Of a DNA stretch of 32,033 nucleotides, positions 21,914 through 29,426 are shown one piece after another. This DNA comes from Catenulispora pinisilvae (lineage in GTDB: Bacteria > Actinomycetota > Actinomycetes > Streptomycetales > Catenulisporaceae). The stretch lies in NCBI RefSeq assembly GCF_015356865.1, contig NZ_JAAFZA010000112.1:1-32033 (forward strand), given 5' to 3'. The notes below the pieces were generated by a model. That model was given only the letters and a program-made list of their open reading frames with translations, was not told where the DNA came from and did no database searches. The stretch's first letter is position 1. Each line of letters starts with the position of its first letter. Made by a program: the position numbers and the translations under genes.

Positions 21914-22252
21914 ATGAAGTACCTGATGCTGGTCTGCCTGGACCCCGACCTCGACAAGTCGAAGGTGGGCGACGCCCCGGACGTCGAGGAGTGGGTCGCC
22001 GAGAACGACGGTAAGGGCGTCCGGCTGCTGGGCGACCGGGTGCGTCCGGAGTCCGACGCCACCACGGTCCGCGTCCGCGACGGCGAGGTGCTGCTCACCG
22101 ACGGGCCCTACGTCGAGACCAAGGACCTGATCGCCGGGTTCGACGTCCTGGAGTGCACCGACCTGGACCACGCGGTCGAGGTGGCCTCCCGGCACCCGAT
22201 GGCCTGGGGCGGCGTGATCGAGCTGCGCCCGTTCTGGGGCGAGGACGACTGA
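21914..22252 (+). CDS. DGPF/YCII-domain protein, partner of the ECF42 sigma factor
   Basis: The 112-aa protein has the YCII-related fold. It begins MKYLMLVCLDPDLD and has the DGPF-type signature LLTDGPYVETKDLIAGF, then VEVASRHPMAWGGVIELRPF. Proteins of this type are almost always encoded next to group 42 ECF sigma factors, as here, where the sigma gene starts 31 bp downstream in the same direction. Their biochemical role is not settled; they may be targets or modulators of the sigma factor. ATG 21914 is preceded by GGAGAG; homology starts there, not at the upstream frame opening at 21866. Confidence 0.9.
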   Translation: MKYLMLVCLDPDLDKSKVGDAPDVEEWVAENDGKGVRLLGDRVRPESDATTVRVRDGEVLLTDGPYVETKDLIAGFDVLECTDLDHAVEVASRHPMAWGGVIELRPFWGEDD

Positions 22253-22283
22253 GGCCGGACGGCCGGGCGACGGGCGGCGCGTA

Positions 22284-23519
22284 GTGGACGGCGCGGCGAT
22301 GGACGGCGAATCGGCGAGCGAGGTCATCGCCGGGATCTACGCCGACGGCTGGAGCCGGATCGTGGCCACCATGATCCGGTTCACCGGCGGCGACTGGAAC
22401 CTGGCGGAGGAGTGCGCGCAGGACGCGTTCACTCAGGCCCTGCGCACATGGCCTGAGGCCGGGGTTCCCCGGCAGCCGCTGGCCTGGCTCACCACCGCCG
22501 CCCGCAACCGGGCCGTGGACCGGATGCGCCGGGCCTCGACCGAGGCGGCCAAGCTGCGCCGGGCGGCGCGCGAGCCCGCGCCGCCGCCCTACACCCGGGA
22601 CAGCGAGATCCCGGACGAGCGCCTTGAGCTCATGTTCACCTGCTGCCACCCGGCGCTGCGCCTCGATGCGCAGGTGGCGCTGACGCTGCGGTCCCTGGCC
22701 GGGCTGAGCACCGCTGAGATCGCGCGCGCGTTCCTGGTCTCGGAGCGGACGATGGGCCAGCGCATCTTCCGGGCCAAGCAGAAGGTCGCACACGCGGTCA
22801 TCCCGTTCCGGGTGCCGCCGGCGCACCTGCTGCCGGAGCGGCTTCCGGCGGTGCTGCACGTGCTCTACCTGCTGTTCAACCGGGGCTACGACGAACCGCG
22901 GGACCCGGCCGGCTTGGGCCGGGAGGCGATCCGGCTGGCCCGGGTGCTGGTCTCGCTGATGCCCGACGAGCCCGAGGCGCAAGGGCTGCTGGCGCTGATG
23001 CTGGTGCAGGAGGCGCGGCGCGCGTCGCGGTTCGACCAGGACGGCGAGCCGGTCATCCTGGAAGACCAGGATCGCGCCCGGTGGGACCGGGAGCTGATCG
23101 GCGAAGGCGGGGCGATCCTCGAACGGGCACTGCGACGCCGGCGCGCCGGGCCGTTCCAGATCCAGGCGGCGATCGCGGCCTGCCACGCGGCGGCGCCGAG
23201 CACGGCGGAGACGGATTGGCCGCAGATCGTGGGACTGTACGACGAACTCACGAAGGTGGCGCCCAGCCCGGTCGTGGACCTGAACCGCGCGGTCGCGCTC
23301 GCGATGGCGCAGGGACCCGAGGCGGCGCTGGCGGCGCTCGACGCGCTCGCCGACTCGGGCCGCCTGGACGGCTACCACCTGCTGGCCGCGGCCCGGGCCG
23401 ATCTGCTGCGGCGGGTTGGGAGGGCGGCGGAAGCCGAGGAGTGCCTGCGGGAGGCGATCGAGCTGGCGCCGAGTGAGGGGGAGCGGCGGTTGTTGCGGCG
23501 GCGGCTGGCGGATTGGTGA
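22284..23519 (+). CDS. ECF sigma factor, group ECF42 (with C-terminal TPR-like extension)
   Basis: The 411-aa protein is about twice the length of a normal ECF sigma factor. Sigma region 2 spans about 10-85 (GGDWNLAEECAQDAFTQALR, QPLAWLTTAARNRAVDRMRR). Sigma region 4 spans about 118-175 (VALTLRSLAGLSTAEIARAF, MGQRIFRAKQKV). The long helical C-terminal extension carries the group hallmarks LPAVLHVLYLLFNRGYDEP and TPR-like repeats ending AEAEECLREAIELAPSEGERR. ECF42 members lack an anti-sigma factor and are thought to be controlled through this extension. It lies downstream of its usual DGPF partner, probably in one operon. GTG 22284 is used; ATG 22299 is an equally possible start, and neither has a good Shine-Dalgarno. 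Confidence 0.93.
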   Translation: MDGAAMDGESASEVIAGIYADGWSRIVATMIRFTGGDWNLAEECAQDAFTQALRTWPEAGVPRQPLAWLTTAARNRAVDRMRRASTEAAKLRRAAREPAPPPYTRDSEIPDERLELMFTCCHPALRLDAQVALTLRSLAGLSTAEIARAFLVSERTMGQRIFRAKQKVAHAVIPFRVPPAHLLPERLPAVLHVLYLLFNRGYDEPRDPAGLGREAIRLARVLVSLMPDEPEAQGLLALMLVQEARRASRFDQDGEPVILEDQDRARWDRELIGEGGAILERALRRRRAGPFQIQAAIAACHAAAPSTAETDWPQIVGLYDELTKVAPSPVVDLNRAVALAMAQGPEAALAALDALADSGRLDGYHLLAAARADLLRRVGRAAEAEECLREAIELAPSEGERRLLRRRLADW

Positions 23520-23538
23520 GGTGCGGCGCTCGCTAGGG

Positions 23539-23609
23539 CTCGGCGGGCTGATCTCGCGCGACGGTGCGGCAGAGCGACTGCGTGTGCTGCCTCGGCGGGC
23601 TGACCTCGC
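23539..23609. repeat. 19-bp direct repeats downstream of the sigma gene
   Basis: CTCGGCGGGCTGATCTCGC (23539-23557) recurs as CTCGGCGGGCTGACCTCGC (23591-23609), 52 bp apart, with one difference. They lie in the 204-bp gap between the ECF42 gene and the PEP-mutase-family gene. They could be regulatory or a local duplication. Confidence 0.6.
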
Positions 23610-23681
23610 AGGAAAGCTGGGCGGGGCCCGCGTCTTCGGCGGCGGGGCTCGAGATCACGTGCCACGGATTCGGGCCTCACC

Positions 23682-23714
23682 GAATCAGATGCGACCGTGG
23701 GTGCGTTCTGATTC
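23682..23714. promoter_or_regulatory. Inverted repeat just before the PEP-mutase-family gene
   Basis: GAATCAGA (23682-23689) and TCTGATTC (23707-23714) are perfect 8-bp inverted arms with a 17-nt spacer. The right arm ends 9 bp before ATG 23724. It could be an operator or a hairpin near the start codon; no Shine-Dalgarno is visible between it and the ATG. Confidence 0.5.
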
Positions 23715-23723
23715 CCTGAACCC

Positions 23724-24530
23724 ATGACATCTCAGCACGACAAGGCCACCCGCTTCCACGCGCTCCATGTTCCCGGCACGCCGCTCGCCCTCGCCAATGC
23801 GTGGGACGGTGCCAGTGCCCGCATCGTCGCCTCGACCGGGGCGCCCGCGGTGGCGACCACCAGTGCCGGGGTCGCGTGGGGGCTCGGGGCGGCCGATGGG
23901 GGTCATCTGGATCGGGAGCGGGCGGTGGCGCTGATCCGGCGTGTGGTCGACACCGTCGAGGTGCCGGTGACGGCCGATATCGAGGACGGGTTCGGTGCTG
24001 ACGGGGACGCCGTGGCGGAGACCGTCACGCAGGTGATCGCGGCCGGGGCGGTCGGGGTCAACATCGAGGACGGGCCGCGGGATCCGGCCGAGCTGGTCGC
24101 CCGGATCGCCGGGGCTCGGCGGGCTGCCGACGCGGCCGGGGTCCCGCTGTACATCAATGCGCGGATCGACGTGTTCCTGTTCCAGCTCGGCGCGGAGCCG
24201 GACCGGCTCGGGGAGACGTTGGCCCGGGCCGAGCGGTATCTCGCCGCCGGGGCCAGCGGGATCTTCGTGCCGGGGGTCGCGGCGCCGGAGACGATCAGTG
24301 CCCTGGTGCGGGGGATCGACGCGCCGCTGAACGTGATGGTGGGGCCCGGGGCGCCGACGGTCGCCGAGCTCGCGGGGCTGGGCGTGGCGCGGGCCAGTCT
24401 GGGCGCGGCGGTCGCCGAGGCGGCCTACGGGCTGGTCCGGCGGGCCGCCGAGGAGCTGGCCAAAAGCGGTACCTACACGTCGGTCGAGGGCGGGCTCCCG
24501 TACCCGGAGCTCAATGGTCTGATGGGCTGA
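23724..24530 (+). CDS. Isocitrate lyase / PEP mutase family protein
   Basis: The 268-aa protein has the ICL/PEP-mutase barrel. It shows LANAWDGASARIVASTGAPA and VATTSAGVAWGLGAADGG, with metal-binding acidic motifs ADIEDGFG (Asp85, Asp88) and NIEDG (Glu115), then YINARIDVF. The isocitrate lyase KKCGH motif is absent, so it is not glyoxylate-cycle isocitrate lyase. Proteins of this subgroup cleave or rearrange C-C or C-P bonds of 2-oxo/carboxylic acids such as oxaloacetate or methylisocitrate-like compounds; the substrate is unknown. It follows the ECF42 unit, but with a 204-bp gap containing repeats, so it is probably separately transcribed. A hairpin terminator candidate follows. Confidence 0.9.
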   Translation: MTSQHDKATRFHALHVPGTPLALANAWDGASARIVASTGAPAVATTSAGVAWGLGAADGGHLDRERAVALIRRVVDTVEVPVTADIEDGFGADGDAVAETVTQVIAAGAVGVNIEDGPRDPAELVARIAGARRAADAAGVPLYINARIDVFLFQLGAEPDRLGETLARAERYLAAGASGIFVPGVAAPETISALVRGIDAPLNVMVGPGAPTVAELAGLGVARASLGAAVAEAAYGLVRRAAEELAKSGTYTSVEGGLPYPELNGLMG

Positions 24531-24541
24531 GCGCTCGATTC

Positions 24542-24567
24542 CGCCGGGTGATTCCGGCGTCCGTTTT
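24542..24567 (+). terminator. Likely terminator of the PEP-mutase-family gene
   Basis: CGCCGG (24542-24547) and CCGGCG (24554-24559) form a 6-bp GC stem with a 6-nt loop, followed by TCCGTTTT. It starts 12 bp after the stop codon. Confidence 0.6.
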
Positions 24568-24679
24568 GAGCTTTAAGCGTTTCATTTGAGGGTTCGGCTC
24601 GAAGGTCCGGCTTGGACGTTCGACTGTCGAAGCGTCCGCCGGGCCGATCCGGTCCGGCGCCGGCCCGGGTCAGTCCCGG

Positions 24680-24904
24680 TCAGTCCGACGCGGCCCCAGG
24701 TCCGAACGGCTCCACCTCGATGAGGAAGCCCCGCACGTCCAGGAAGTCGGCCAGGTGCTGCCGGTGGTCCTCGCAGGCCAGCCACACTTTGCGCCGGTCC
24801 GGGGTGTGCAGCTTCGGGTTGTTCCACACCACGCTCCACACCGCGGGCTGGCGGCAGCCCTTCGCCGAACAGATGGCGGGGGCGGGGGAGTCGTCCGAGG
24901 TCAC
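24680..24904 (-). CDS. Small conserved actinobacterial protein with Cys/His pairs
   Basis: The 74-aa protein contains CSAKGC (Cys12, Cys17) and LACEDH (Cys44, His47), suggesting a zinc-knuckle-like site. VWNNPKLHTPDRRKVWLACE and FLDVRGFLIEVEPF form the conserved centre. I recognise the pattern from widespread actinobacterial small proteins but no function is known. The GTG start lacks a Shine-Dalgarno; TATCGT is 6 nt upstream, supporting this start and a leaderless mRNA. It is isolated from its neighbours by 149 and 200 bp. Confidence 0.8.
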   Translation of the reverse strand: MTSDDSPAPAICSAKGCRQPAVWSVVWNNPKLHTPDRRKVWLACEDHRQHLADFLDVRGFLIEVEPFGPGAASD

Positions 24905-24910
24905 AAAGCC

Positions 24911-24916
24911 ACGATA
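24911..24916 (-). promoter_or_regulatory. Likely -10 box of the small Cys/His protein gene
   Basis: TATCGT on the minus strand, 6 nt before GTG 24904, with no Shine-Dalgarno between. It matches the -10 hexamer proposed for the MFS gene. Confidence 0.45.
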
Positions 24917-25041
24917 GACCAGCTTCGCGGGGGACAGAGACGCGGCGTCGAACGGCCACGGGGGGAGCCGCTCGACGCCGCAAGTGGCGCCCCGACGGGG
25001 GTTCAGGGCGCAGGTAAGAAGTATGACATGCGTAGACCCGC

Positions 25042-25065
25042 TAAGGGAATGGGCCCCTTACTTTT
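25042..25065. other. Hairpin with T-tract between two minus-strand genes
   Basis: TAAGGG (25042-25047) and CCCTTA (25055-25060) form a 6-bp stem with a 7-nt loop, followed on the plus strand by CTTTT. It lies 40 bp past the end of the DUF3099 gene. The T-tract points to the plus strand, where no gene needs it, so its role is uncertain. Confidence 0.35.
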
Positions 25066-25104
25066 CCGCGGTCGGTGCGCGGATGCCCCGGATCCGCGTT
25101 CCGA

Positions 25105-25518
25105 TCAGTCGTCGTCGCCGACGATCCGGCCGACGATCGGCTCGTCGCGCGGGGTGTCGGCAGTGCTCTCCTCGGCCGTGACGCCGTCCTCCCGGGGCGT
25201 CTCCCGGACCCCCTGGCCGGGCAGCAGCGCCAGCCGTTCCTGTGCCAGATACGGCGAGTCAGCGCCCGGCTCCGGCTCGCGCCCGCCGTTGGCGTACACG
25301 ACCGCGACATACGGCAGCACCAACGCCAGCGCCGCCAGCCCGAGCTTCCACGGCCAGTCGATCGGCAGGATCACGATCAGCAGAAACGCCGCGACCCTTA
25401 TCCCCATCGCCATCAGGTACTTCGACTCGCGGGACCGGATGTCCTGGCTCAACGGCTTGGGCGCGTCGGTGATCCCGAAGACGTCCTGTTGTCCGCTCTT
25501 GTCCCGCCCGATCCGCAT
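25105..25518 (-). CDS. DUF3099 family small membrane protein
   Basis: The 137-aa protein matches DUF3099. FGITDAPKPLSQDIRSRESK then YLMAMGIRVAAFLLIVILP forms the conserved N-terminal part and first membrane helix (about 35-54). A second helix follows (about 57-76, LGLAALALVLPYVAVVYANG). The cytoplasmic tail is acidic (PREDGVTAEESTADTPRDEP). The function is unknown; the family is restricted to actinobacteria. ATG 25518 has TAGCCT 6 nt upstream. A GGGAG lies too close (1 nt) to serve as a Shine-Dalgarno, so a leaderless mRNA is likely. It is transcribed in the same direction as tldDE, but a strong terminator separates them. Confidence 0.88.
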   Translation of the reverse strand: MRIGRDKSGQQDVFGITDAPKPLSQDIRSRESKYLMAMGIRVAAFLLIVILPIDWPWKLGLAALALVLPYVAVVYANGGREPEPGADSPYLAQERLALLPGQGVRETPREDGVTAEESTADTPRDEPIVGRIVGDDD

Positions 25519-25524
25519 ACTCCC

Positions 25525-25530
25525 AGGCTA
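25525..25530 (-). promoter_or_regulatory. Likely -10 box of the DUF3099 gene
   Basis: TAGCCT on the minus strand lies 6 nt before ATG 25518. It is the same hexamer as at the EamA exporter gene. Confidence 0.45.
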
Positions 25531-25552
25531 CGCCCGCCGTCGAGGCCCAGGA

Positions 25553-25587
25553 CAGGACCCCGCCGACATCAGCTCGGCGGGGTCCTG
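25553..25587 (-). terminator. Strong hairpin terminator of tldD-tldE
   Basis: A perfect 14-bp stem is formed by CAGGACCCCGCCGA (25553-25566) and TCGGCGGGGTCCTG (25574-25587), with a 7-nt loop. It lies 31 bp after the end of tldE on the minus strand. There is no T-tract. Confidence 0.75.
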
Positions 25588-25617
25588 ATATAGCGTCTGA
25601 TCCAGCGTCGGCGCCGG

Positions 25618-27033
25618 TCAGGAGGCCGGGCTCACCGACGACATGTTGAAGTCCGGGATCCGCAGCGCGGGCATCGCGGTCCGGTTGAAGTAGTCGCCCC
25701 ATTCGCGGGAGAACGTCCGCTCCGTGCGGCCGGCCTCGGCGATCCGCGAGAGCAGCGATACCGGCGACTCGTTGAACCGGAAGTTGTTCACCTCGCCGAC
25801 CACCTCGCCGCCCTCGACCTTGTAGACGCCGTCCCGGGTGAGCCCGGTCAGCAGCAGGGTCTGCGGGTCCACCTCGCGGATGTACCACAGGCTGGTCAGC
25901 AGCAGGCCGTCGCGGGTCGAGCCGGTCAGCTCGGTCAGCGACGGGCCGGTGCCGCCGGGCGCCGCGTCCAGGATCAGGTTGTCGACGAACGGCGTCACCG
26001 GCGCCTGGGCCGCGGCCGCGGTCCGCCGGGTGGTCAGCAGCGCAGCCAGTTCGCCGTCCTTGATCCACTCGGTCGGCCCGAGGGCGAGCCCGTTGTCGAA
26101 CACCGACTGGTAGGCGTTGGAGGAGTACGCCTCGACATACGGCGTGCACTCCAGCCCGGTCGCGGTCGGGTCGCTGCGCAGCGTGGCCTTGATCGCCGAG
26201 GAGCCGGCCAGGCTCTCGCCGAGTTTGGTCGCGCCGCCGCTCTTGCTGAACACCGAGCGGCCGTCGACGGCGTCCCGCAGCGCGGCCGACCAGTACGCGT
26301 AGATCATCAGATCGGCGACCGAGGTCGGCGGCAGCACGGTCTCATAGCGGCCGGCCGGCAGGTCGATCTTGCGCTTGGCCCACTCCAGCCGGCGCGCCAG
26401 GTCCTGGCCGACGGCCACCACGTCCACGTCGGAGAAGTCCGCGGTCGGCACCCCGGCCCAGGCCGAGCGGGACCGGTCGCCGGACTTGGCGTTCAGCTGC
26501 ACCGAGCCGGTGGGCTGGGCGTGCCGCAGCCGCAGGCCGCTGGTGGAGCCCAGGTACTGGGTGCTCATGCTGTGCTCGGCGTAGCCGAACAGCAGGCTGC
26601 CCTCGGCGCGGGCGGCCGCGAAGGTCTCGCCGAGCGCCGGGGCGAAGGAGGAGAACACCGAGATGTCGGTCTGGGCCGGCGGTTCGTCCCAGTCCGCCGA
26701 CGCCCGGCCGGGGACCAGCTGGTTGGCGTCGTCGGCCGGACCGGATTCCTCGGCCGCCTTCTCGCTGGCCCGGACCAGGTCCTCGATGCCGGCCACATCC
26801 ACGCCGGAGCGGCCGACCACGCCGACGGCGGCCGAGGCCGCGCCCGTGGCACCGTTCTTGACCGAGATCACCGTGACCTGCTGCCCGGCCGAGACGCCGT
26901 TGGTGGTCAGGGTGTTGTTGGCCCAGCGCAGGTTGGCGTCGGTCGCGGCGTCCACCAGCACCACGGCGCCGTCCGCGCGGGAGAGCTCCAGGGCCTTCTC
27001 GACCAGATCTTGGGGCTTCGATGACGTGCTCAC
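25618..27033 (-). CDS. tldE: Metalloprotease-associated protein TldE/PmbA
   Basis: The 471-aa protein is the TldE (PmbA) partner of the TldD/TldE heterodimeric protease. The N-terminal part (LVEKALELSRADGAVVLVDA) and the C-terminal barrel (TGLECTPYVEAYSSN, GSTRDGLLLTSLWYIREVDP, TLLLTGLTRDGVYKVEGGE) match the family. TldE lacks the HExxxH zinc motif, as expected; TldD supplies it. The dimer degrades unfolded peptides and in some bacteria matures ribosomal peptide natural products or antitoxins. GTG 27033 overlaps the tldD stop by 4 bp with GGAGG upstream, so translation is coupled. The same frame stays open far upstream as an artefact of the high GC content. No precursor-peptide gene is seen next to it. 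Confidence 0.95.
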   Translation of the reverse strand: MSTSSKPQDLVEKALELSRADGAVVLVDAATDANLRWANNTLTTNGVSAGQQVTVISVKNGATGAASAAVGVVGRSGVDVAGIEDLVRASEKAAEESGPADDANQLVPGRASADWDEPPAQTDISVFSSFAPALGETFAAARAEGSLLFGYAEHSMSTQYLGSTSGLRLRHAQPTGSVQLNAKSGDRSRSAWAGVPTADFSDVDVVAVGQDLARRLEWAKRKIDLPAGRYETVLPPTSVADLMIYAYWSAALRDAVDGRSVFSKSGGATKLGESLAGSSAIKATLRSDPTATGLECTPYVEAYSSNAYQSVFDNGLALGPTEWIKDGELAALLTTRRTAAAAQAPVTPFVDNLILDAAPGGTGPSLTELTGSTRDGLLLTSLWYIREVDPQTLLLTGLTRDGVYKVEGGEVVGEVNNFRFNESPVSLLSRIAEAGRTERTFSREWGDYFNRTAMPALRIPDFNMSSVSPAS

Positions 27034-28541
27034 TGACCGGCCTCCTGAACGGTGTTGAGAATACGGATGCCGCGGAACAGCGCGGCCGGCGCGCCATGGC
27101 TGACCGGCGCCACCTGCCCGGGCTGGCCCTTGCCGCACTGGAACGACCCGCCGACGACATAGGTCTGCGGCCCGCCGACCGCCTCCATCGCGCCCCAGAA
27201 GTCGGTCGTCGTGGCCTGATAGGCGAAGTCCTTCACCTGGCCCTTGAGCTCGCCGTCCTCGATCAGGAACGCGCGCTGGCCGGTGAACTGGAAGTTGTAG
27301 CGCTGCATGTCGATCGACCACGACTTGTCGCCGATGATGTAGAGCCCGCGGCGCACCCGCGAGATCAGCTCCTTCGTCGACGGGCCGTCCGCGGCCGGCT
27401 GGAGCGAGACGTTGGCCATCCGCTGGATCGGCACGTGCGCGGCCGAGTCGGCGAAGGCGCAGCCGTTGGAGCGGCCGCCGTTGAGGCCCTTGAGCTGTGC
27501 GATGCGGCGGTCCAGCTGGTAGCCGACCAGGATCCCGTTCTTCACGATGTCCCACTGCTGGGTCTGGACGCCCTCGTCGTCGAAGCCGACCGTGCCCAGG
27601 CCGTGCTCGGACACCCGGTCGCCGGTGATGTTCATCACGGGCGAGCCGTATTTCAGGGTGCCGAGTTTGTCGAGCGTGGCGAACGAGGTGCCGGCGTAGG
27701 CGGCCTCGTAGCCCAGCGCGCGGTCCAACTCGGTGGCGTGGCCGATGGACTCGTGGATGGTCAGCCACAGGTTCGAGGGGTCGATGACGACGTCGTACTC
27801 GCCGGGCTGCACCGACGGCGCGGTCAGCTTGTCGCGCAGCAGGCCGGGCAGCGCGTCGAGTTCGGCGTCCCAGTCGAAGACCTCGTTGCCGGTGAAGAAC
27901 TCCCAGCCGCGCCCGACCGGCGGGGCCACCGTGCGCATGGTCTCGAAGGCGCCGCTCTCCTGGTCGACGGCGACCGCGGTCAGCGCGCCCTCGGTCCGGA
28001 TCCGCTGCTGGGTCAGCCGGTTGCCGGCCAGGTCCGCGAAGTACTTGCCCTCCTGCACTGCCTGGAACTCGGCGTCCACGTGCGCCACCCCGTCCGCTCC
28101 GAGCAGCCGCTCGGACCAGCGCTGGAAGTGCCCGATCTTCTCGGTGTCCGGGACGTCGAAGGGGTTGATCTCGTAGCTGGAGACCCATACGTGCTCGCCG
28201 TGCACCGGCTCCGGCGCCAGCACCACCGGCTCGGAGTTCACCGGCTTGGACACCTTGGCCACCTCCACGGCCTGCTCGGCCAGCGCGGCGGCGGTCCGCG
28301 CGTCCAGCGCGACCCCGGCGGCGAAGCCCCACGTGCCGTCGTACACGACGCGCACGCTCAAACCGCGGTCGGAGGAATCGCTGACGCCGTCGACGTGGCC
28401 GTCGCGCAGATTGATGTGCTGGGAGCGGACGGTCTCGACGCGGAAGTCGGCGTGCTCGGCGCCCAGGGCGCGGGCCCGGGACAACGCCGCTTCGGCGAGA
28501 TCGCCCAGAGGGAGCGAGGTGAAGGACTCGTCTACGGTCAT
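27030..28541 (-). CDS. tldD: Zinc metalloprotease TldD
   Basis: The 503-aa protein carries the TldD zinc motif HESIGH (His263, Glu264, His268) within NLWLTIHESIGHATELDRAL. The conserved C-terminal GGSFQCGKGQPGQ supplies a cysteine that binds zinc in characterised TldD. The N-terminal domain includes SQHINLRDGHVDGVSDSSDR. It forms the active subunit of the TldD/TldE protease, a peptide-threading barrel in the cytoplasm. It is the first gene of the tldDE pair. ATG 28541 has TAGGTT 6 nt upstream and no Shine-Dalgarno, so the transcript may be leaderless. It is divergent from fabG with 178 bp between starts. Confidence 0.96.
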   Translation of the reverse strand: MTVDESFTSLPLGDLAEAALSRARALGAEHADFRVETVRSQHINLRDGHVDGVSDSSDRGLSVRVVYDGTWGFAAGVALDARTAAALAEQAVEVAKVSKPVNSEPVVLAPEPVHGEHVWVSSYEINPFDVPDTEKIGHFQRWSERLLGADGVAHVDAEFQAVQEGKYFADLAGNRLTQQRIRTEGALTAVAVDQESGAFETMRTVAPPVGRGWEFFTGNEVFDWDAELDALPGLLRDKLTAPSVQPGEYDVVIDPSNLWLTIHESIGHATELDRALGYEAAYAGTSFATLDKLGTLKYGSPVMNITGDRVSEHGLGTVGFDDEGVQTQQWDIVKNGILVGYQLDRRIAQLKGLNGGRSNGCAFADSAAHVPIQRMANVSLQPAADGPSTKELISRVRRGLYIIGDKSWSIDMQRYNFQFTGQRAFLIEDGELKGQVKDFAYQATTTDFWGAMEAVGGPQTYVVGGSFQCGKGQPGQVAPVSHGAPAALFRGIRILNTVQEAGQ

Positions 28542-28547
28542 AGCGCA

Positions 28548-28553
28548 AACCTA
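28548..28553 (-). promoter_or_regulatory. Likely -10 box of tldD
   Basis: TAGGTT on the minus strand lies 6 nt before ATG 28541, with no Shine-Dalgarno between. Confidence 0.45.
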
Positions 28554-28719
28554 ACGGGAACCGTGCGCGCGGGACGGCTTGTGGGGGTCCTACAAAGCCG
28601 ACGCCCGCCGATCTATGCCTTGCGAGGTTGCGGTGACCTCCCGGTATCCCGATAACGTCGGCGCTGACGTCATAGGCGAAGACAACAGGCGCCACGAGAT
28701 CAAGAACAGAGGTGCTGAA

Positions 28720-29424
28720 TTGAGCCGGTCCGTACTGGTCACCGGGGGAAACCGGGGAATTGGCCTGGCCATCGCGAAGGCCTTCGCGGCGGACGGGGAC
28801 AAGGTCGCCATCACCTACCGCTCGGGCGAGGTGCCCGCGGGCTTGTTCGGCGTGAAGTGCGACGTGACCGTCGCCGAGGACGTGGATCGGGCCTTCGGCG
28901 AGGTCGAGGCCCAGCAGGGCCCGGTCGAGGTGCTGGTGGCCAACGCCGGCATCACCCGGGACACCCTGCTGCTCCGGATGAGCGATGAGGACTTCGAGGC
29001 GGTGCTGGACACCAACCTGGTCGGCTCGTTCCGGGTCACCAAGCGGGCCAGCCGGGGCATGCTGCGGCTCAAGCGGGGACGCATCGTCCTGATCTCCTCG
29101 GTGGTCGGGCTGTCCGGCTCGGCCGGGCAGGCCAACTACGCCGCCAGCAAGGCCGGCCTGGTCGGCTTCGCGCGGTCGGTGGCCCGGGAGATCGGCTCGC
29201 GCGGCATCACCTGCAACGTGGTCGCCCCCGGTTTCGTCGAGACCGACATGACCGCGGTGCTGACCGACGATCGCAAGGCGGAGATCCTCAAGCAGGTGCC
29301 GCTGAACCGCATCGCCTCCAGCGAGGACATCGCCGGAGTGGTGCGGTTCCTGGCCTCCGAGCAGGCCGCGTACATCACTGGAGCCGTCATCCCGGTTGAC
29401 GGCGGACTGGGAATGGGGCACTGA
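28720..29424 (+). CDS. fabG: 3-oxoacyl-ACP reductase FabG (MabA-like)
   Basis: The 234-aa protein is very like mycobacterial MabA/FabG1: SRSVLVTGGNRGIG (2-15), LFGVKCDVT, GPVEVLVANAGITRDTLLLR, catalytic Ser127 in LISS, Tyr140 and Lys144 in YAASK, Asn98, and the C-terminal GAVIPVDGGLGMGH. It reduces 3-oxoacyl-ACP with NADPH in type II fatty acid synthesis. I chose TTG 28720, which fits the start of the family and has AGAGGTG 6 nt upstream; the open frame extends to 28579 without homology. The inhA gene follows after 2 bp. The order fabG-inhA matches mycobacteria. Confidence 0.96.
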   Translation: MSRSVLVTGGNRGIGLAIAKAFAADGDKVAITYRSGEVPAGLFGVKCDVTVAEDVDRAFGEVEAQQGPVEVLVANAGITRDTLLLRMSDEDFEAVLDTNLVGSFRVTKRASRGMLRLKRGRIVLISSVVGLSGSAGQANYAASKAGLVGFARSVAREIGSRGITCNVVAPGFVETDMTAVLTDDRKAEILKQVPLNRIASSEDIAGVVRFLASEQAAYITGAVIPVDGGLGMGH

Positions 29425-29426
29425 GC

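Noticed and set aside
28542-28719. A ribosomal-peptide precursor gene next to tldD
   Set aside because: No short frame with a start, ribosome site and leader-core character was found; the region looks like a divergent promoter.
25618-29421. A 1267-codon minus-strand open frame covering tldE, tldD and fabG
   Set aside because: Only its last 471 codons (tldE) have protein homology. The rest is antisense or frame-shifted reading of tldD and fabG, kept open by the high GC content.
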